NCBI RefSeq assembly: GCF_012641745.1
Contig: NZ_WEHZ01000023.1
Location: 1-64,000, forward strand
DNA length: 64,000 bases
Reading direction: 5' to 3'
Origin: Pseudoalteromonas peptidolytica
GTDB taxonomy: Bacteria > Pseudomonadota > Gammaproteobacteria > Enterobacterales > Alteromonadaceae
Shown here: piece after piece, positions 20,864 through 28,797 of the stretch
How positions within the stretch are numbered: the first letter of the stretch is position 1
Layout of the letters: each line of letters opens with the position of its first letter
Made by a program: the position numbers and the translations under genes
Notes under the pieces: generated by a model
What the model was told of the DNA's origin: nothing
The model's input: only the letters and a program-made list of their open reading frames with translations
Database searches by the model: none

Positions 20864-21123
20864 GGCCACACCCTCAAATAAAATTCAAATCCTCTCGTGT
20901 TACAGGGTAATAACCAAATTCCATGCCAAACATCCAACATATTGATAAATATAGATTTTTAAACTTTCACTTAGCTATTCAGTGGCGCGAAGTACTAGAT
21001 TGATTACATTGGGTACTCAGAGCAAAACATAATTTCATCTTTCTCCATGCTGGAACCATGCCTCCCAGCAAAAACCAACAAAAAACCTATAAATATCATA
21101 ATATTAAAAAAACAAATTAACCT

Positions 21124-21138
21124 TGGCTTAAATTTTGC
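21124..21138 (+). promoter_or_regulatory. candidate sigma-54 (-24/-12) promoter for the AhpD-like/aspartokinase operon
   Basis: TGGCTT-AAATT-TTGC: GG and GC exactly 12 bp apart, full TGGC and TTGC cores. It predicts transcription from about 21150, with the ribosome site at 21169-21174 and GTG at 21182. Confidence 0.6.
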
Positions 21139-21181
21139 CTTGTTCATTCTGGTTAACATACTAAATGTAAGGAGAACAACC

Positions 21182-21631
21182 GTGAAAGAAAGAATGACTT
21201 ATAAAGATATGCCTGAGTTTGTCTTCAATTCTCTTATGAATATGGAGCAGAATATCCAGTCAAGCTCAATTGATAAGAAATTACTACACCTGATCAAATT
21301 GTATGCTTCGCAGATTAACGGTTGTGCATTTTGTGTTGATATGCACTTCAAAAATGCGCAAAAAGATGGGCTTGATGTTCATGAATTAATCAATGTGCAA
21401 AATTGGAGAGAAACGCCTTACTTTGATGAGAAAGAGCGTGCGGTTTTATTATGGACAGAAACGCTCACTAACATCTCAACAGAACAGGTACCAAACCACG
21501 TGTATGAAGAAGTCAGAGCCTATTTCTCAAACAGTGAAATTGGTGAGCTAAGCTTGGCTGTGATCGGTATCAATAGCTGGAACCGCTTGGTATTGTCAAT
21601 TGGAACTGTTGCAGGAACATATAACGTATAA
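21182..21631 (+). CDS. carboxymuconolactone decarboxylase / AhpD-like protein
   Basis: 149 residues from GTG 21182, chosen because AAGGAG is 7 bp upstream; the longer open frame from 21047 has no ribosome site. INGCAFCVDMHFKNA gives the AhpD-type CxxCxxxH (Cys48, Cys51, His55). Family members are alkylhydroperoxidases that use the cysteine pair, or decarboxylase-like enzymes when the cysteines are absent. As first gene of a two-gene operon with the cluster aspartokinase, it may detoxify peroxides produced by the oxidative tailoring enzymes, but a biosynthetic role cannot be excluded. Confidence 0.8.
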   Translation: MKERMTYKDMPEFVFNSLMNMEQNIQSSSIDKKLLHLIKLYASQINGCAFCVDMHFKNAQKDGLDVHELINVQNWRETPYFDEKERAVLLWTETLTNISTEQVPNHVYEEVRAYFSNSEIGELSLAVIGINSWNRLVLSIGTVAGTYNV

Positions 21632-21641
21632 GGATAATTCC

Positions 21642-23012
21642 ATGAGTGCTTTAAAGGTTGCGAAATTCGGCGGAACAAGTGTAGCTTCTTTTGAATCTAT
21701 TTTGCAGTGCGCCAATATAGTCAAAAATGATAAATCAGTGAAAGTGGTTGTAGTCAGTGCCCAAGCAGGGATCACTGAAAAACTGGTTGCTTTGACCCGT
21801 TCTCGTTCTTTAGAGCACATCAGCTTGATCCATTCTGAGATCACCCAATTTTATGAAAACTTCACACTACCAATGTACGGCTTACCACTGCAACAGGTAT
21901 GTAATGAAGCGATCTCAATATGGCTTGAACAATTGGCAAGGAAAGCCTCCCGCTTCTTTCACACTCGAAATAACAGCGACTATCACACGATTATTTCGAT
22001 GGGCGAAATCATTTCCTCAAAGCTAGTCTCAATGATTTTTGCCAGCTGTCGCTTGCAAAATCAAGAGCGCAGTGCGTTAGAACTCATTTCTGTTAGCGGT
22101 GATGAGTATGATGACTATCAAGTCGATATTGCATTGTGCACTCAAGCTTGTCAGCAACAACTTGAGTTACTTCCTTCAGAGCAACTTATCGTTACTCAGG
22201 GATTTATTGCAAAACACATCGAGACTGACGAACTCGTTACTTTGGGTCGTGGCGGCAGTGATTTTAGTGCAGCAATCATCGCCCAAGCAAGCCAAGCAAC
22301 AGAGTTACAAATTTGGACTGATGTCGAAGGTGTATATTCAGGAGATCCGCGTATTATTGCTGATACGTTTGCGATTGAGGAGTTGAGCTATCGTGCTACT
22401 GCTATGCTGGCAAACTTGGGAGCAAAAGTGCTTCACAGAAAGTCTATTGAACCGGCAATGCAAGGATGTATTCCTATTAAAGTAGCTTCTACTTTTAAAC
22501 CCTCAGGGAAGCATACGTTGATCCATAATATCAATGAACCAACAGGTGCATACTCTGTCACTTATTTGAATAATGTATCATTGTTAACGATCAATCAAAG
22601 CGGTCTTGCAGAGCTAACACGGATCCAATTACTACTTGCATTGATCACACAATTGGGACTTCATTTTCAAGTCTGCGAGTTACATGCAAATAGCATTGTG
22701 TTGATCACCCAAAATATGGACGAAGCACGCCTCAATGAAATTGATCAATACCTGATCTCTAACGGTTTTGAAGATATTTTGATCCAATGTGAACAAGACT
22801 TATCTTTAGCTTCTATCGTGGGTAGTCAATTAAATCAAGCCAGCCGCTTTACCACCTACGTAACTAACTTGCTTGATGAGCACCCAGTGATTAGAACCTT
22901 TGGCCTTGGTCATGAGAGCGTGATGAGCTTTGTCGTCGAACCTCAACACTTGTTGGCACTGCTACAAGAGCTGCATCTGGCTATCGCCACAGAAAGCGTG
23001 ACTCAGCTATAG
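21642..23012 (+). CDS. monofunctional aspartokinase (cluster-dedicated copy)
   Basis: 456 residues from ATG 21642 with AAGGAT 7 bp before it. VAKFGGTSVASFES is the kinase N-terminal signature, ISMGEIISSKLVS and TLGRGGSDFSAAIIA are the substrate and nucleotide motifs, and the C-terminal ~150 residues form the ACT region. It makes aspartyl-4-phosphate, the first step to aspartate 4-semialdehyde, one of the two substrates of the GriI-type aldolase. The window also contains metL, so this is an additional copy. Duplicate aspartokinases in gene clusters are often insensitive to feedback; that is a prediction here. Confidence 0.9.
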   Translation: MSALKVAKFGGTSVASFESILQCANIVKNDKSVKVVVVSAQAGITEKLVALTRSRSLEHISLIHSEITQFYENFTLPMYGLPLQQVCNEAISIWLEQLARKASRFFHTRNNSDYHTIISMGEIISSKLVSMIFASCRLQNQERSALELISVSGDEYDDYQVDIALCTQACQQQLELLPSEQLIVTQGFIAKHIETDELVTLGRGGSDFSAAIIAQASQATELQIWTDVEGVYSGDPRIIADTFAIEELSYRATAMLANLGAKVLHRKSIEPAMQGCIPIKVASTFKPSGKHTLIHNINEPTGAYSVTYLNNVSLLTINQSGLAELTRIQLLLALITQLGLHFQVCELHANSIVLITQNMDEARLNEIDQYLISNGFEDILIQCEQDLSLASIVGSQLNQASRFTTYVTNLLDEHPVIRTFGLGHESVMSFVVEPQHLLALLQELHLAIATESVTQL

Positions 23013-23021
23013 TAGCCATAA

Positions 23022-23045
23022 AAGCAGGGGCAATTGCTCCTGCTT
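23022..23045. terminator. hairpin between convergent aspartokinase and LysR genes
   Basis: AAGCAGG-G-GCAATTGC-T-CCTGCTT, a long near-perfect stem 10 bp after the aspartokinase stop. There is no T-run on the plus strand, so it may act as a weak terminator or stability element. Confidence 0.4.
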
Positions 23046-23068
23046 CCAATATGTGGTGTAGATTAAAT

Positions 23069-23155
23069 AACCTGAACTAAAGATAATAACTTGCTCTCTA
23101 GCGACGGTTATCCCTTACTACTACGTCAAATTTATGTGTAATAGGTTAGCAGGTT
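23069..23155. repeat. intergenic repeat family 3, copy 1
   Basis: Its reverse complement aligns with 55250-55332 (shared core GTAAGGGATAAC, then CTAGAGA and TTATTA blocks, ending TT(C/T)AGGTTA or its like). One end overlaps the stop codon of the LysR gene. Confidence 0.6.
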
Positions 23156-24050
23156 AAATGATAAATTGACTTGGTAATTCTTGTTTGAGGAAATTAAAAA
23201 ACGCCTGAATATTATTTTGAGTAAAATTATCTTTTAAATAAAACACATAAATTTGTGTTCGACCAATATCCGCTTCCCAGTTATCTAAACACTGAACTAA
23301 ATTACCACTTTGTAAATCTTTTAGTAATGCCCATTCAGGCAATAGAACATACCCAAGCCCCTGCTTAGCCGCTTCAATTAACACCTGGCCACCAGCAGAA
23401 ATAAGGTTTCCTTTTACATCAACATTAATTTTTTCTCCTTCATGGCAAAAACTCCATTTTACGCCCTTACCATTGCGACATAGTGACAAACAATTGTGTA
23501 GCGTCAACTCGTTAGGATGTTTAATGGTACCGTGCTGTTTTAGGTATTCAGGTGATGCACACAACACCATATTATTTTTGAGCAACGGCCTAACAACAAG
23601 ACGAGAGTCTTTTGGCACGCCCAAACGAATACCTACATCAAAACGTTCTCGATATAAATCGACGACATCATTACTCAGGTCTAACTCCACAGATAAATTA
23701 GGATGCTGTTGTAAAAACTTAGGTAATAATGGAGCGATATACTTGAGACCAAATGATTCAAATACTGATATATTAAGCGTACCCTCAACCTCAGAACACT
23801 GAGATTGACCTATTGAATTTAAACTTTCAATGTCCTGAATGATTTTAGCAGCCTGTTTATAATACTCTCTTCCTACTTCTGTTAATGCGATAGACCTTGC
23901 AGTCCTTTTAAGTAGTTTACCTTTTACTTGATCCTCAAGTTGACTGATCTGACGTGAAATAGATGAAGGGCTAACTCCTAATACATCGGCTGCTTTACTA
24001 AAACTTCCACACTCTACGACTTTTAAAAATGTCGATACCTTTTTCAGCAT
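23154..24050 (-). CDS. LysR-type transcriptional regulator
   Basis: 298 residues from ATG 24050 (AGGTGG 5 bp upstream). The N-terminal winged HTH is plain: FLKVVECGSFSKAADVLGVS followed by PSSISRQISQLE. The rest is a periplasmic-binding-protein-like effector domain (NISVFESFGLKYIAPLLPKFL and onward). It resembles the CrgA/DmlR subgroup. It is transcribed away from the GriH-type gene across a 370-bp AT-rich region, the usual arrangement of a LysR regulator with its target. The effector might be the pathway product or an intermediate. Confidence 0.9.
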   Translation of the reverse strand: MLKKVSTFLKVVECGSFSKAADVLGVSPSSISRQISQLEDQVKGKLLKRTARSIALTEVGREYYKQAAKIIQDIESLNSIGQSQCSEVEGTLNISVFESFGLKYIAPLLPKFLQQHPNLSVELDLSNDVVDLYRERFDVGIRLGVPKDSRLVVRPLLKNNMVLCASPEYLKQHGTIKHPNELTLHNCLSLCRNGKGVKWSFCHEGEKINVDVKGNLISAGGQVLIEAAKQGLGYVLLPEWALLKDLQSGNLVQCLDNWEADIGRTQIYVFYLKDNFTQNNIQAFFNFLKQELPSQFII

Positions 24051-24127
24051 TACTACCACCTGTTGTTATCCATTCCTAACTGAGGAAGATACACCACTTC
24101 AAACAAAACAAAAACAATACATTTGTA

Positions 24128-24139
24128 TACATATATGTA
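24128..24139. promoter_or_regulatory. candidate LysR-type operator
   Basis: TACATATATGTA, a perfect 12-bp palindrome in the divergent region between the LysR gene and the GriH-type gene; a half-match TTTACATATATAAG follows about 45 bp later. LysR sites are AT-rich dyads of this kind. Assignment is inference. Confidence 0.35.
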
Positions 24140-24358
24140 AAACACTAAATACATATACCACTTAAAAACAAAAGAAACACAAAATTTACATATATAAGCA
24201 ACCATCCAGACTGCTAAATCAACTAAAAACCTTTAACAATATGTTACGTTGTAAATTATCTAATAGATCAGTAACAAAAAAAATACACCATGTACTTTTT
24301 TCTATCCCGCCCCTATTAGACGAACAATCAAGCGCATGATTTAAAAGAAGTTTTATTG

Positions 24359-24373
24359 TGGTTCGTTTCTTGC
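24359..24373 (+). promoter_or_regulatory. candidate sigma-54 (-24/-12) promoter for the GriH-GriI-ligase operon
   Basis: TGGTTC-GTTTC-TTGC: GG and GC exactly 12 bp apart, with T-G-G-x-x-C and TTGC matching consensus. Predicted start of transcription about 24385, 38 bp before the ATG at 24423. Confidence 0.6.
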
Positions 24374-24422
24374 TCTACCTATGTCGACCAAATCAACTAC
24401 TCAATAATTTAAGGACAAGAAA

Positions 24423-25712
24423 ATGGAAGCTACCGTCAAAAAAGATGAACAGGTAACTGAACAGTATGAAACAGCTGAAAATATTAATCGCCGTAATGCG
24501 ATTAAATTAAGCAATATCGGCGAAGGTAAAAATGATAAAAGAGCCGAGCTGAATGGACCTATCATCTGGTTTGATACAAAAAATCTAAAGCAACAGTCTC
24601 CGGATGATGACATGTTTGCAAGAATAATTAATTTACAGTATTCAGGTATTATTACCTATTTAAATAATATCGAGAATTTAATTAAGTACATTCCTAACAG
24701 AATGTTAGTTATCTTAAAGCTATCTGATAAAAAAGAGCTTGAGCAATTTAAGAAGAGCAAGCTTTGTAAACAGTTTAAAGAAGATAAGTCAAAAAGATTG
24801 GTCGTTAGCTACACTGATAACCAGATGATTCTACCTCTAAAAGAAGAGGGTTTTTCAGTATGTTATCACTGTTATGTAGATGACAACGATAGCCTACACA
24901 GTTCAGTATATGATGGTTTAAAGGCAGATTATTTAAGTATCCTATTTAAAGATCCAACGAATATTCCACTCGAGCTTGTGATCGCATCTTTGCAAAAAAC
25001 CAACACTATTCTAATGAAGCAAATCTCATCGCCAAGAGATGTTGATGACGCAATTGTTACATTAGGTGTAATGGAATACGGTGCAGAAGGTGTTATTTAT
25101 TCACCTGAAGAGCACTCCTATTTAGATGAGTTTATCTCTCGTATTGAACATCGTGAGCAAGATAATCTACCTATCCAAGTTGGTACTGTAAAAGCCAGCT
25201 ACCCGGTAGGTATGGGTTACCGCGCATGTATCGACACTGGTACGTTATTTGATGATGATGAAGGTATGTTAGTTGGCTCAACATCTCAAGGCGGTATTCT
25301 ATGTTGCCCTGAAGTTTACTTCCTACCATATATGGAGCTACGTCCATTTAGAGTTAATGCTGGTGCCGTACACAGCTATGTCTATAACACCAACGACAGA
25401 ACTGATTACATGTCAGAGCTAAAAGCAGGCTCTAATGTCATGCTAGTAAACTCTAAAGGTCGCGTAAGAACAGCACCTGTAGGTCGTGTAAAAATTGAAA
25501 AACGCCCACTACGTATCATTGAAGTCGAGTTCCCTAATGGTGAACAAGTGAACGTCATCATGCAGGATGACTGGCATGTTCGTATCTTCTCTGCAGATGC
25601 TAAACCACTGAACATTTCTGAACTAAAAGCTGGTGACAAAGTACTGGGCTACACCACTGAAGTTGGTCGTCACGTTGGTATCAAAATAGATGAAAACATC
25701 ATAGAGAAGTAA
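24423..25712 (+). CDS. GriH-like 3,4-AHBA synthase (DHQ-synthase-II family)
   Basis: 429 residues, longer than archaeal DHQ synthase II (about 360) by an N-terminal extension of roughly 45 residues. The C-terminal half is typical: VGTVKASYPVGMGYRACIDT, GMLVGSTSQGGILCCPEVY, RPFRVNAGAVHSYVY, TDYMSELKAGSNVMLVNSKG and VGRVKIEKRPLRIIEVEF. In archaea the fold makes dehydroquinate. In grixazone-type clusters GriH instead cyclises the GriI product to 3-amino-4-hydroxybenzoic acid. The canonical aroB at 41346-42416 makes a shikimate role unnecessary, and the aspartokinase and GriI-type partner support 3,4-AHBA. AAGGA precedes the ATG by 8 bp. Confidence 0.85.
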   Translation: MEATVKKDEQVTEQYETAENINRRNAIKLSNIGEGKNDKRAELNGPIIWFDTKNLKQQSPDDDMFARIINLQYSGIITYLNNIENLIKYIPNRMLVILKLSDKKELEQFKKSKLCKQFKEDKSKRLVVSYTDNQMILPLKEEGFSVCYHCYVDDNDSLHSSVYDGLKADYLSILFKDPTNIPLELVIASLQKTNTILMKQISSPRDVDDAIVTLGVMEYGAEGVIYSPEEHSYLDEFISRIEHREQDNLPIQVGTVKASYPVGMGYRACIDTGTLFDDDEGMLVGSTSQGGILCCPEVYFLPYMELRPFRVNAGAVHSYVYNTNDRTDYMSELKAGSNVMLVNSKGRVRTAPVGRVKIEKRPLRIIEVEFPNGEQVNVIMQDDWHVRIFSADAKPLNISELKAGDKVLGYTTEVGRHVGIKIDENIIEK

Positions 25713-25741
25713 TCACAGCTCAACTCAAAGGATTAGTCAAT

Positions 25742-26575
25742 ATGAGTTATTTTGGAAGAAAGTTACGTTTAAGCAGACTGCTCTATCCAGAGCAATCTGC
25801 GGGGCTTATTGTGCCCATTGATCACGGCCTTACTGTAGGTCCTATCAAAGGAATTGAGTCTACTCAAGCAATTCAAAGCTGGGTAAGCAATGCAAATATT
25901 AGTGCAATCATCGCGCATAAAGGGATGATTGAGAAGCTAATCTTAGCGGATGCAATCCCCTCCTCAACAGGAGTGATGGTTCACTTGAATGGTATGAATA
26001 GCCTATTTGAGGATGCTGATACTAAGCAACTAGTTACTGATTTGGCCTATGCGGTTCAATTGGGAGCAGATGCGGTATCAATCCAGGTTAACTTTACCGA
26101 AAGCAACGCTGCACATAATACGCGATTACTCGGCGCTGTTGCTGATAAAGCACACGCCCTTGGGATCCCTTTGCTAAGCATGGTATATGACAAAGCAAAT
26201 GCTCAAGGTATTGAGGCTGTTGATCGCATGCGCTCATTTATCCGCATGGGTGTTGAGCTTGGTAGTGATGCACTCAAAATTGGCTTTCCTGAGAAAGATG
26301 AGTACCTTCCTGATCTTCTGAGTGCTTCTGACGATGGCACGCCAATATTTTTTGCAGGCGGCGAGAAAGGTGACGAAAATATTCTATTGCATAAGGCACA
26401 ATCAGCGATGGAATATGGTGCGAAAGGTCTATGTATTGGTAGAGGTGTATTCCAAAGCGATAACAAAGACTTTTTACTCTCTCGCCTCGCAAAAGTATTG
26501 CGTAACACTCCTTGCGCTTCACAACCATCTATGAGCGTTGTGGATGAGCAAGAGCCTGTTAGTTATGCCGGTTAA
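25742..26575 (+). CDS. GriI-like class I aldolase (2-amino-3,7-dideoxy-heptulosonate synthase family)
   Basis: 277 residues of the DhnA/ADH-synthase aldolase family. GLIVPIDHGLTVGP carries Asp27, LSMVYDKANAQG carries Tyr149 and SDALKIGFPEK carries Lys179, the expected Schiff-base Lys. The spacing is like that recalled for the archaeal enzyme. CIGRGVFQSDN is the C-terminal phosphate-binding loop. In the GriI version it joins aspartate 4-semialdehyde with dihydroxyacetone phosphate to give the C7 precursor that GriH cyclises. It follows the GriH-type gene by 29 bp and precedes the ligase gene by 10 bp: one operon. Confidence 0.87.
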   Translation: MSYFGRKLRLSRLLYPEQSAGLIVPIDHGLTVGPIKGIESTQAIQSWVSNANISAIIAHKGMIEKLILADAIPSSTGVMVHLNGMNSLFEDADTKQLVTDLAYAVQLGADAVSIQVNFTESNAAHNTRLLGAVADKAHALGIPLLSMVYDKANAQGIEAVDRMRSFIRMGVELGSDALKIGFPEKDEYLPDLLSASDDGTPIFFAGGEKGDENILLHKAQSAMEYGAKGLCIGRGVFQSDNKDFLLSRLAKVLRNTPCASQPSMSVVDEQEPVSYAG

Positions 26576-26585
26576 GGAGTAATCA

Positions 26586-28232
26586 ATGAGCCAAATAGAT
26601 CCTTTTGAACTTTGCAAATTACTTCAAAATGATCAGTTAGGTGCAGGTAATTTCCTGCACTATTTACTGCGAGAAAACAGCTATAAAGATCATGATTATA
26701 TCTTTTTAGAGCGACCAATTATTGGTTTTGATAATACGCAAATTTTTAGCTTCTCACATCAGAGTTTGCTTAATACTGCAAAGCAGTGGTCTGCTTTTTA
26801 TCATGCACAAGGGGTTACTGCTAAAGATGTAATTGCGGTATTTATTGATGATACGATAGACTATTTTGTCCAGTTTATTGCGCTATCAAGCTTAGGTGCG
26901 GTTCCAGCACTGATCAACAGTAAGCTTGCACCAAGTATTGCCATTCAATACATTCAACATATTGAAGCAAAACTTGTGTTAACTACTGAGAATCGATTAT
27001 CAGAGCTCACAGCTGTTGATAAACATGATGATATTCAGTTTTTCATCATTGATGAAGTAGTCAAACAAAAAGCGACAACACAATTGCCTACGGTTTATCC
27101 TTTTGTACACAATGCGTTAGATCCTGTACTCCTAACTCATACCTCAGGTACGACTGGTATTCCAAAGGCTGTTATCGCTGCACATAAGCCATATTTTCAT
27201 GGTATTCGATTCAGGTTGGGTAATCCAATCGACAATTTGGACCGTTACTTAACGGCGTTGCCACATTCCCATAACTCGGGATTGGCATACCTAATGGAAG
27301 CCAGCATGCGCGGTTGTCCAACTTTGGTACTGAGCGATAAATCACCAAAGAGCTTAGCGGCGCAAATTGATAGCTTTAAGCCAAACTTTGTTGTTGCATT
27401 TCCAAAGATTTTCGTTGAACTAGTAAGAGATGAGCCCAACCCAGAGTTGCTACAAAGCGTTAATTACTGGCGCAGTACAGGAGATGCTGCACATGAGAGA
27501 CATGTGAAGCATTTAACTGAATGGGGCAGCCACTTTAACAATGCAGAGCGCAAGCCTGGCTCTGTTTACATTGACGGTTTGGGTTCATCAGAAATGGGAT
27601 CTTCCCTTTTCACCGTAAATCATTACCGCGGTAAGCGCGACTATGATCGTTGCGTTGGCAAGCCACAACCTTGGGTTGACGCTCAGGTATTAGATGACGA
27701 TGGTAATTTACTTCCCGCAGGTCAAGTTGGCCGGCTTGGTATTAAATCTCCTTCGCTTACTCCTGGGTATTGGAATAGCTCGTTGATCAGTGAGAAATCA
27801 CGTGTCAATGGCTACTGGATCACGGGCGATCTGGTGCGTAAGGATACACTTGGCTATTTCTATCATTTAGATAGGATCACCGACAAAATTGAAACGCAAG
27901 ACGGAACACTGTATAGCTTATTAACAGAAGAGCTGATCCTCAAACGTTTTGATGAGATCTTTGACTGCTCAATCTATACATACTTAGATGATAAACAAGC
28001 AACGAAGGTCGCTATCAGAGTTGATTTGGTCACTGAAAATACGCAAGAATCATACTTGTATGATTTATTAACCCAAATAAATGCCTGGTTACAAGCGCAC
28101 AACGTGATATCACTCAACAGCATCTCAGTGGTATCCAACGCTAATGCCTATGCGCCAGAAGGGGTAACTGGCAAAGTACTTAAACGTGTACTTCGTCATG
28201 ACGACCAAAGTGAAATAAAAGTCTTTATTTAA
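26586..28232 (+). CDS. stand-alone class I adenylate-forming enzyme (acyl/aryl-acid ligase)
   Basis: 548 residues of the ANL superfamily. LLTHTSGTTGIPKAVI is the P-loop, GLGSSEMGSS the A5-type motif, YWITGDLVRKDTLGYFYHLDR the hinge region, and GVTGKVLKRVLR carries the C-terminal catalytic Lys. No carrier domain is fused. Being in the operon with the 3,4-AHBA enzymes, it may make an acyl-adenylate or CoA thioester of an aromatic or aliphatic acid that is joined to the aminophenol. The adenylation domain of the A-T-R protein is a second activation site, so two different acids, or one acid in two steps, may be used. Confidence 0.82.
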   Translation: MSQIDPFELCKLLQNDQLGAGNFLHYLLRENSYKDHDYIFLERPIIGFDNTQIFSFSHQSLLNTAKQWSAFYHAQGVTAKDVIAVFIDDTIDYFVQFIALSSLGAVPALINSKLAPSIAIQYIQHIEAKLVLTTENRLSELTAVDKHDDIQFFIIDEVVKQKATTQLPTVYPFVHNALDPVLLTHTSGTTGIPKAVIAAHKPYFHGIRFRLGNPIDNLDRYLTALPHSHNSGLAYLMEASMRGCPTLVLSDKSPKSLAAQIDSFKPNFVVAFPKIFVELVRDEPNPELLQSVNYWRSTGDAAHERHVKHLTEWGSHFNNAERKPGSVYIDGLGSSEMGSSLFTVNHYRGKRDYDRCVGKPQPWVDAQVLDDDGNLLPAGQVGRLGIKSPSLTPGYWNSSLISEKSRVNGYWITGDLVRKDTLGYFYHLDRITDKIETQDGTLYSLLTEELILKRFDEIFDCSIYTYLDDKQATKVAIRVDLVTENTQESYLYDLLTQINAWLQAHNVISLNSISVVSNANAYAPEGVTGKVLKRVLRHDDQSEIKVFI

Positions 28233-28252
28233 TTTTGAGTTCTAACTGCTGG

Positions 28253-28289
28253 AGCCACAACAAAGCCTACTCTTTGTTGTGGCTTTTTC
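28253..28289 (+). terminator. strong intrinsic terminator of the GriH-GriI-ligase operon
   Basis: AGCCACAACAAAG, 6-nt loop, CTTTGTTGTGGCT: a perfect 13-bp stem followed by TTTTT, 20 bp after the ligase stop codon. Confidence 0.9.
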
Positions 28290-28396
28290 GCTTATAATAT
28301 CAGCCTTTAAGCCGAACCTACATTCACTAAAGTACCTGCACCTATAAAACCTGAGCATCGGATAATTGATACTCTCAGACAGCCTGCTTTAACGGG

Positions 28397-28418
28397 GGTG
28401 TACTTCGGAGTTGAATTC
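28397..28418. repeat. solo IS30-type element end (remnant)
   Basis: One mismatch over 22 bp to the element end at 103-124, in the same orientation. No transposase frame is attached; the upstream CCTGCTTTAACGGG only weakly resembles the end of the transposase gene. It lies 165 bp past the last cluster gene. Confidence 0.55.
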
Positions 28419-28668
28419 CCGGCTCTTTCTTATATTAGGTAATAGAAAATTCTACTTATGAACCGTTTCATTTTTGGGGGAGTTACAACTTTTAGAGGTC
28501 ATTCCCCCCCTACTTGTAAAGAAAAGTTCGCTTAGATTTAGGCAAGATCAGCCAGTTAAACTCAGCGCATGCTCATGATTACCCGATACCCACTTTTATC
28601 GAGTGAAGACTACGCGAGTACGGGGTCATTCGCGCCAGCAACGATAAAGTACGAATTAATAAAAACTA
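28419..28668. other. intergenic region right of the cluster, no gene seen
   Basis: About 250 bp with no credible open frame. It contains a GGGGGA/TCCCCC inverted repeat around 28476-28508. Probably decayed mobile-element or intergenic DNA. Confidence 0.4.
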
Positions 28669-28703
28669 AAAAGCCATTGATGCTTATCGGATCAATGGCT
28701 TTT
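28669..28703. terminator. bidirectional intrinsic terminator
   Basis: AAAAGCCATTGAT, 9-nt loop, ATCAATGGCTTTT: perfect 13-bp stem with A and T flanks, about 95 bp after the EamA transporter gene on the minus strand. Confidence 0.8.
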
Positions 28704-28797
28704 AAAAGGTAGCTTGAAAACCTTATTTAAGCTGCCTAGCATGCTGTTTCAAAGGTTTTTCATAGTGTGAAAGCTTCTTTCAAAGTGAAGGTGAAGC

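Noticed and set aside
24423..26575. GriH/GriI-type pair as an alternative shikimate entry route (archaeal DHQ pathway)
   Set aside because: The canonical aroB is present at 41346-42416 and the pair sits in a cluster with an aspartokinase and tailoring enzymes, so a 3,4-AHBA role fits better.
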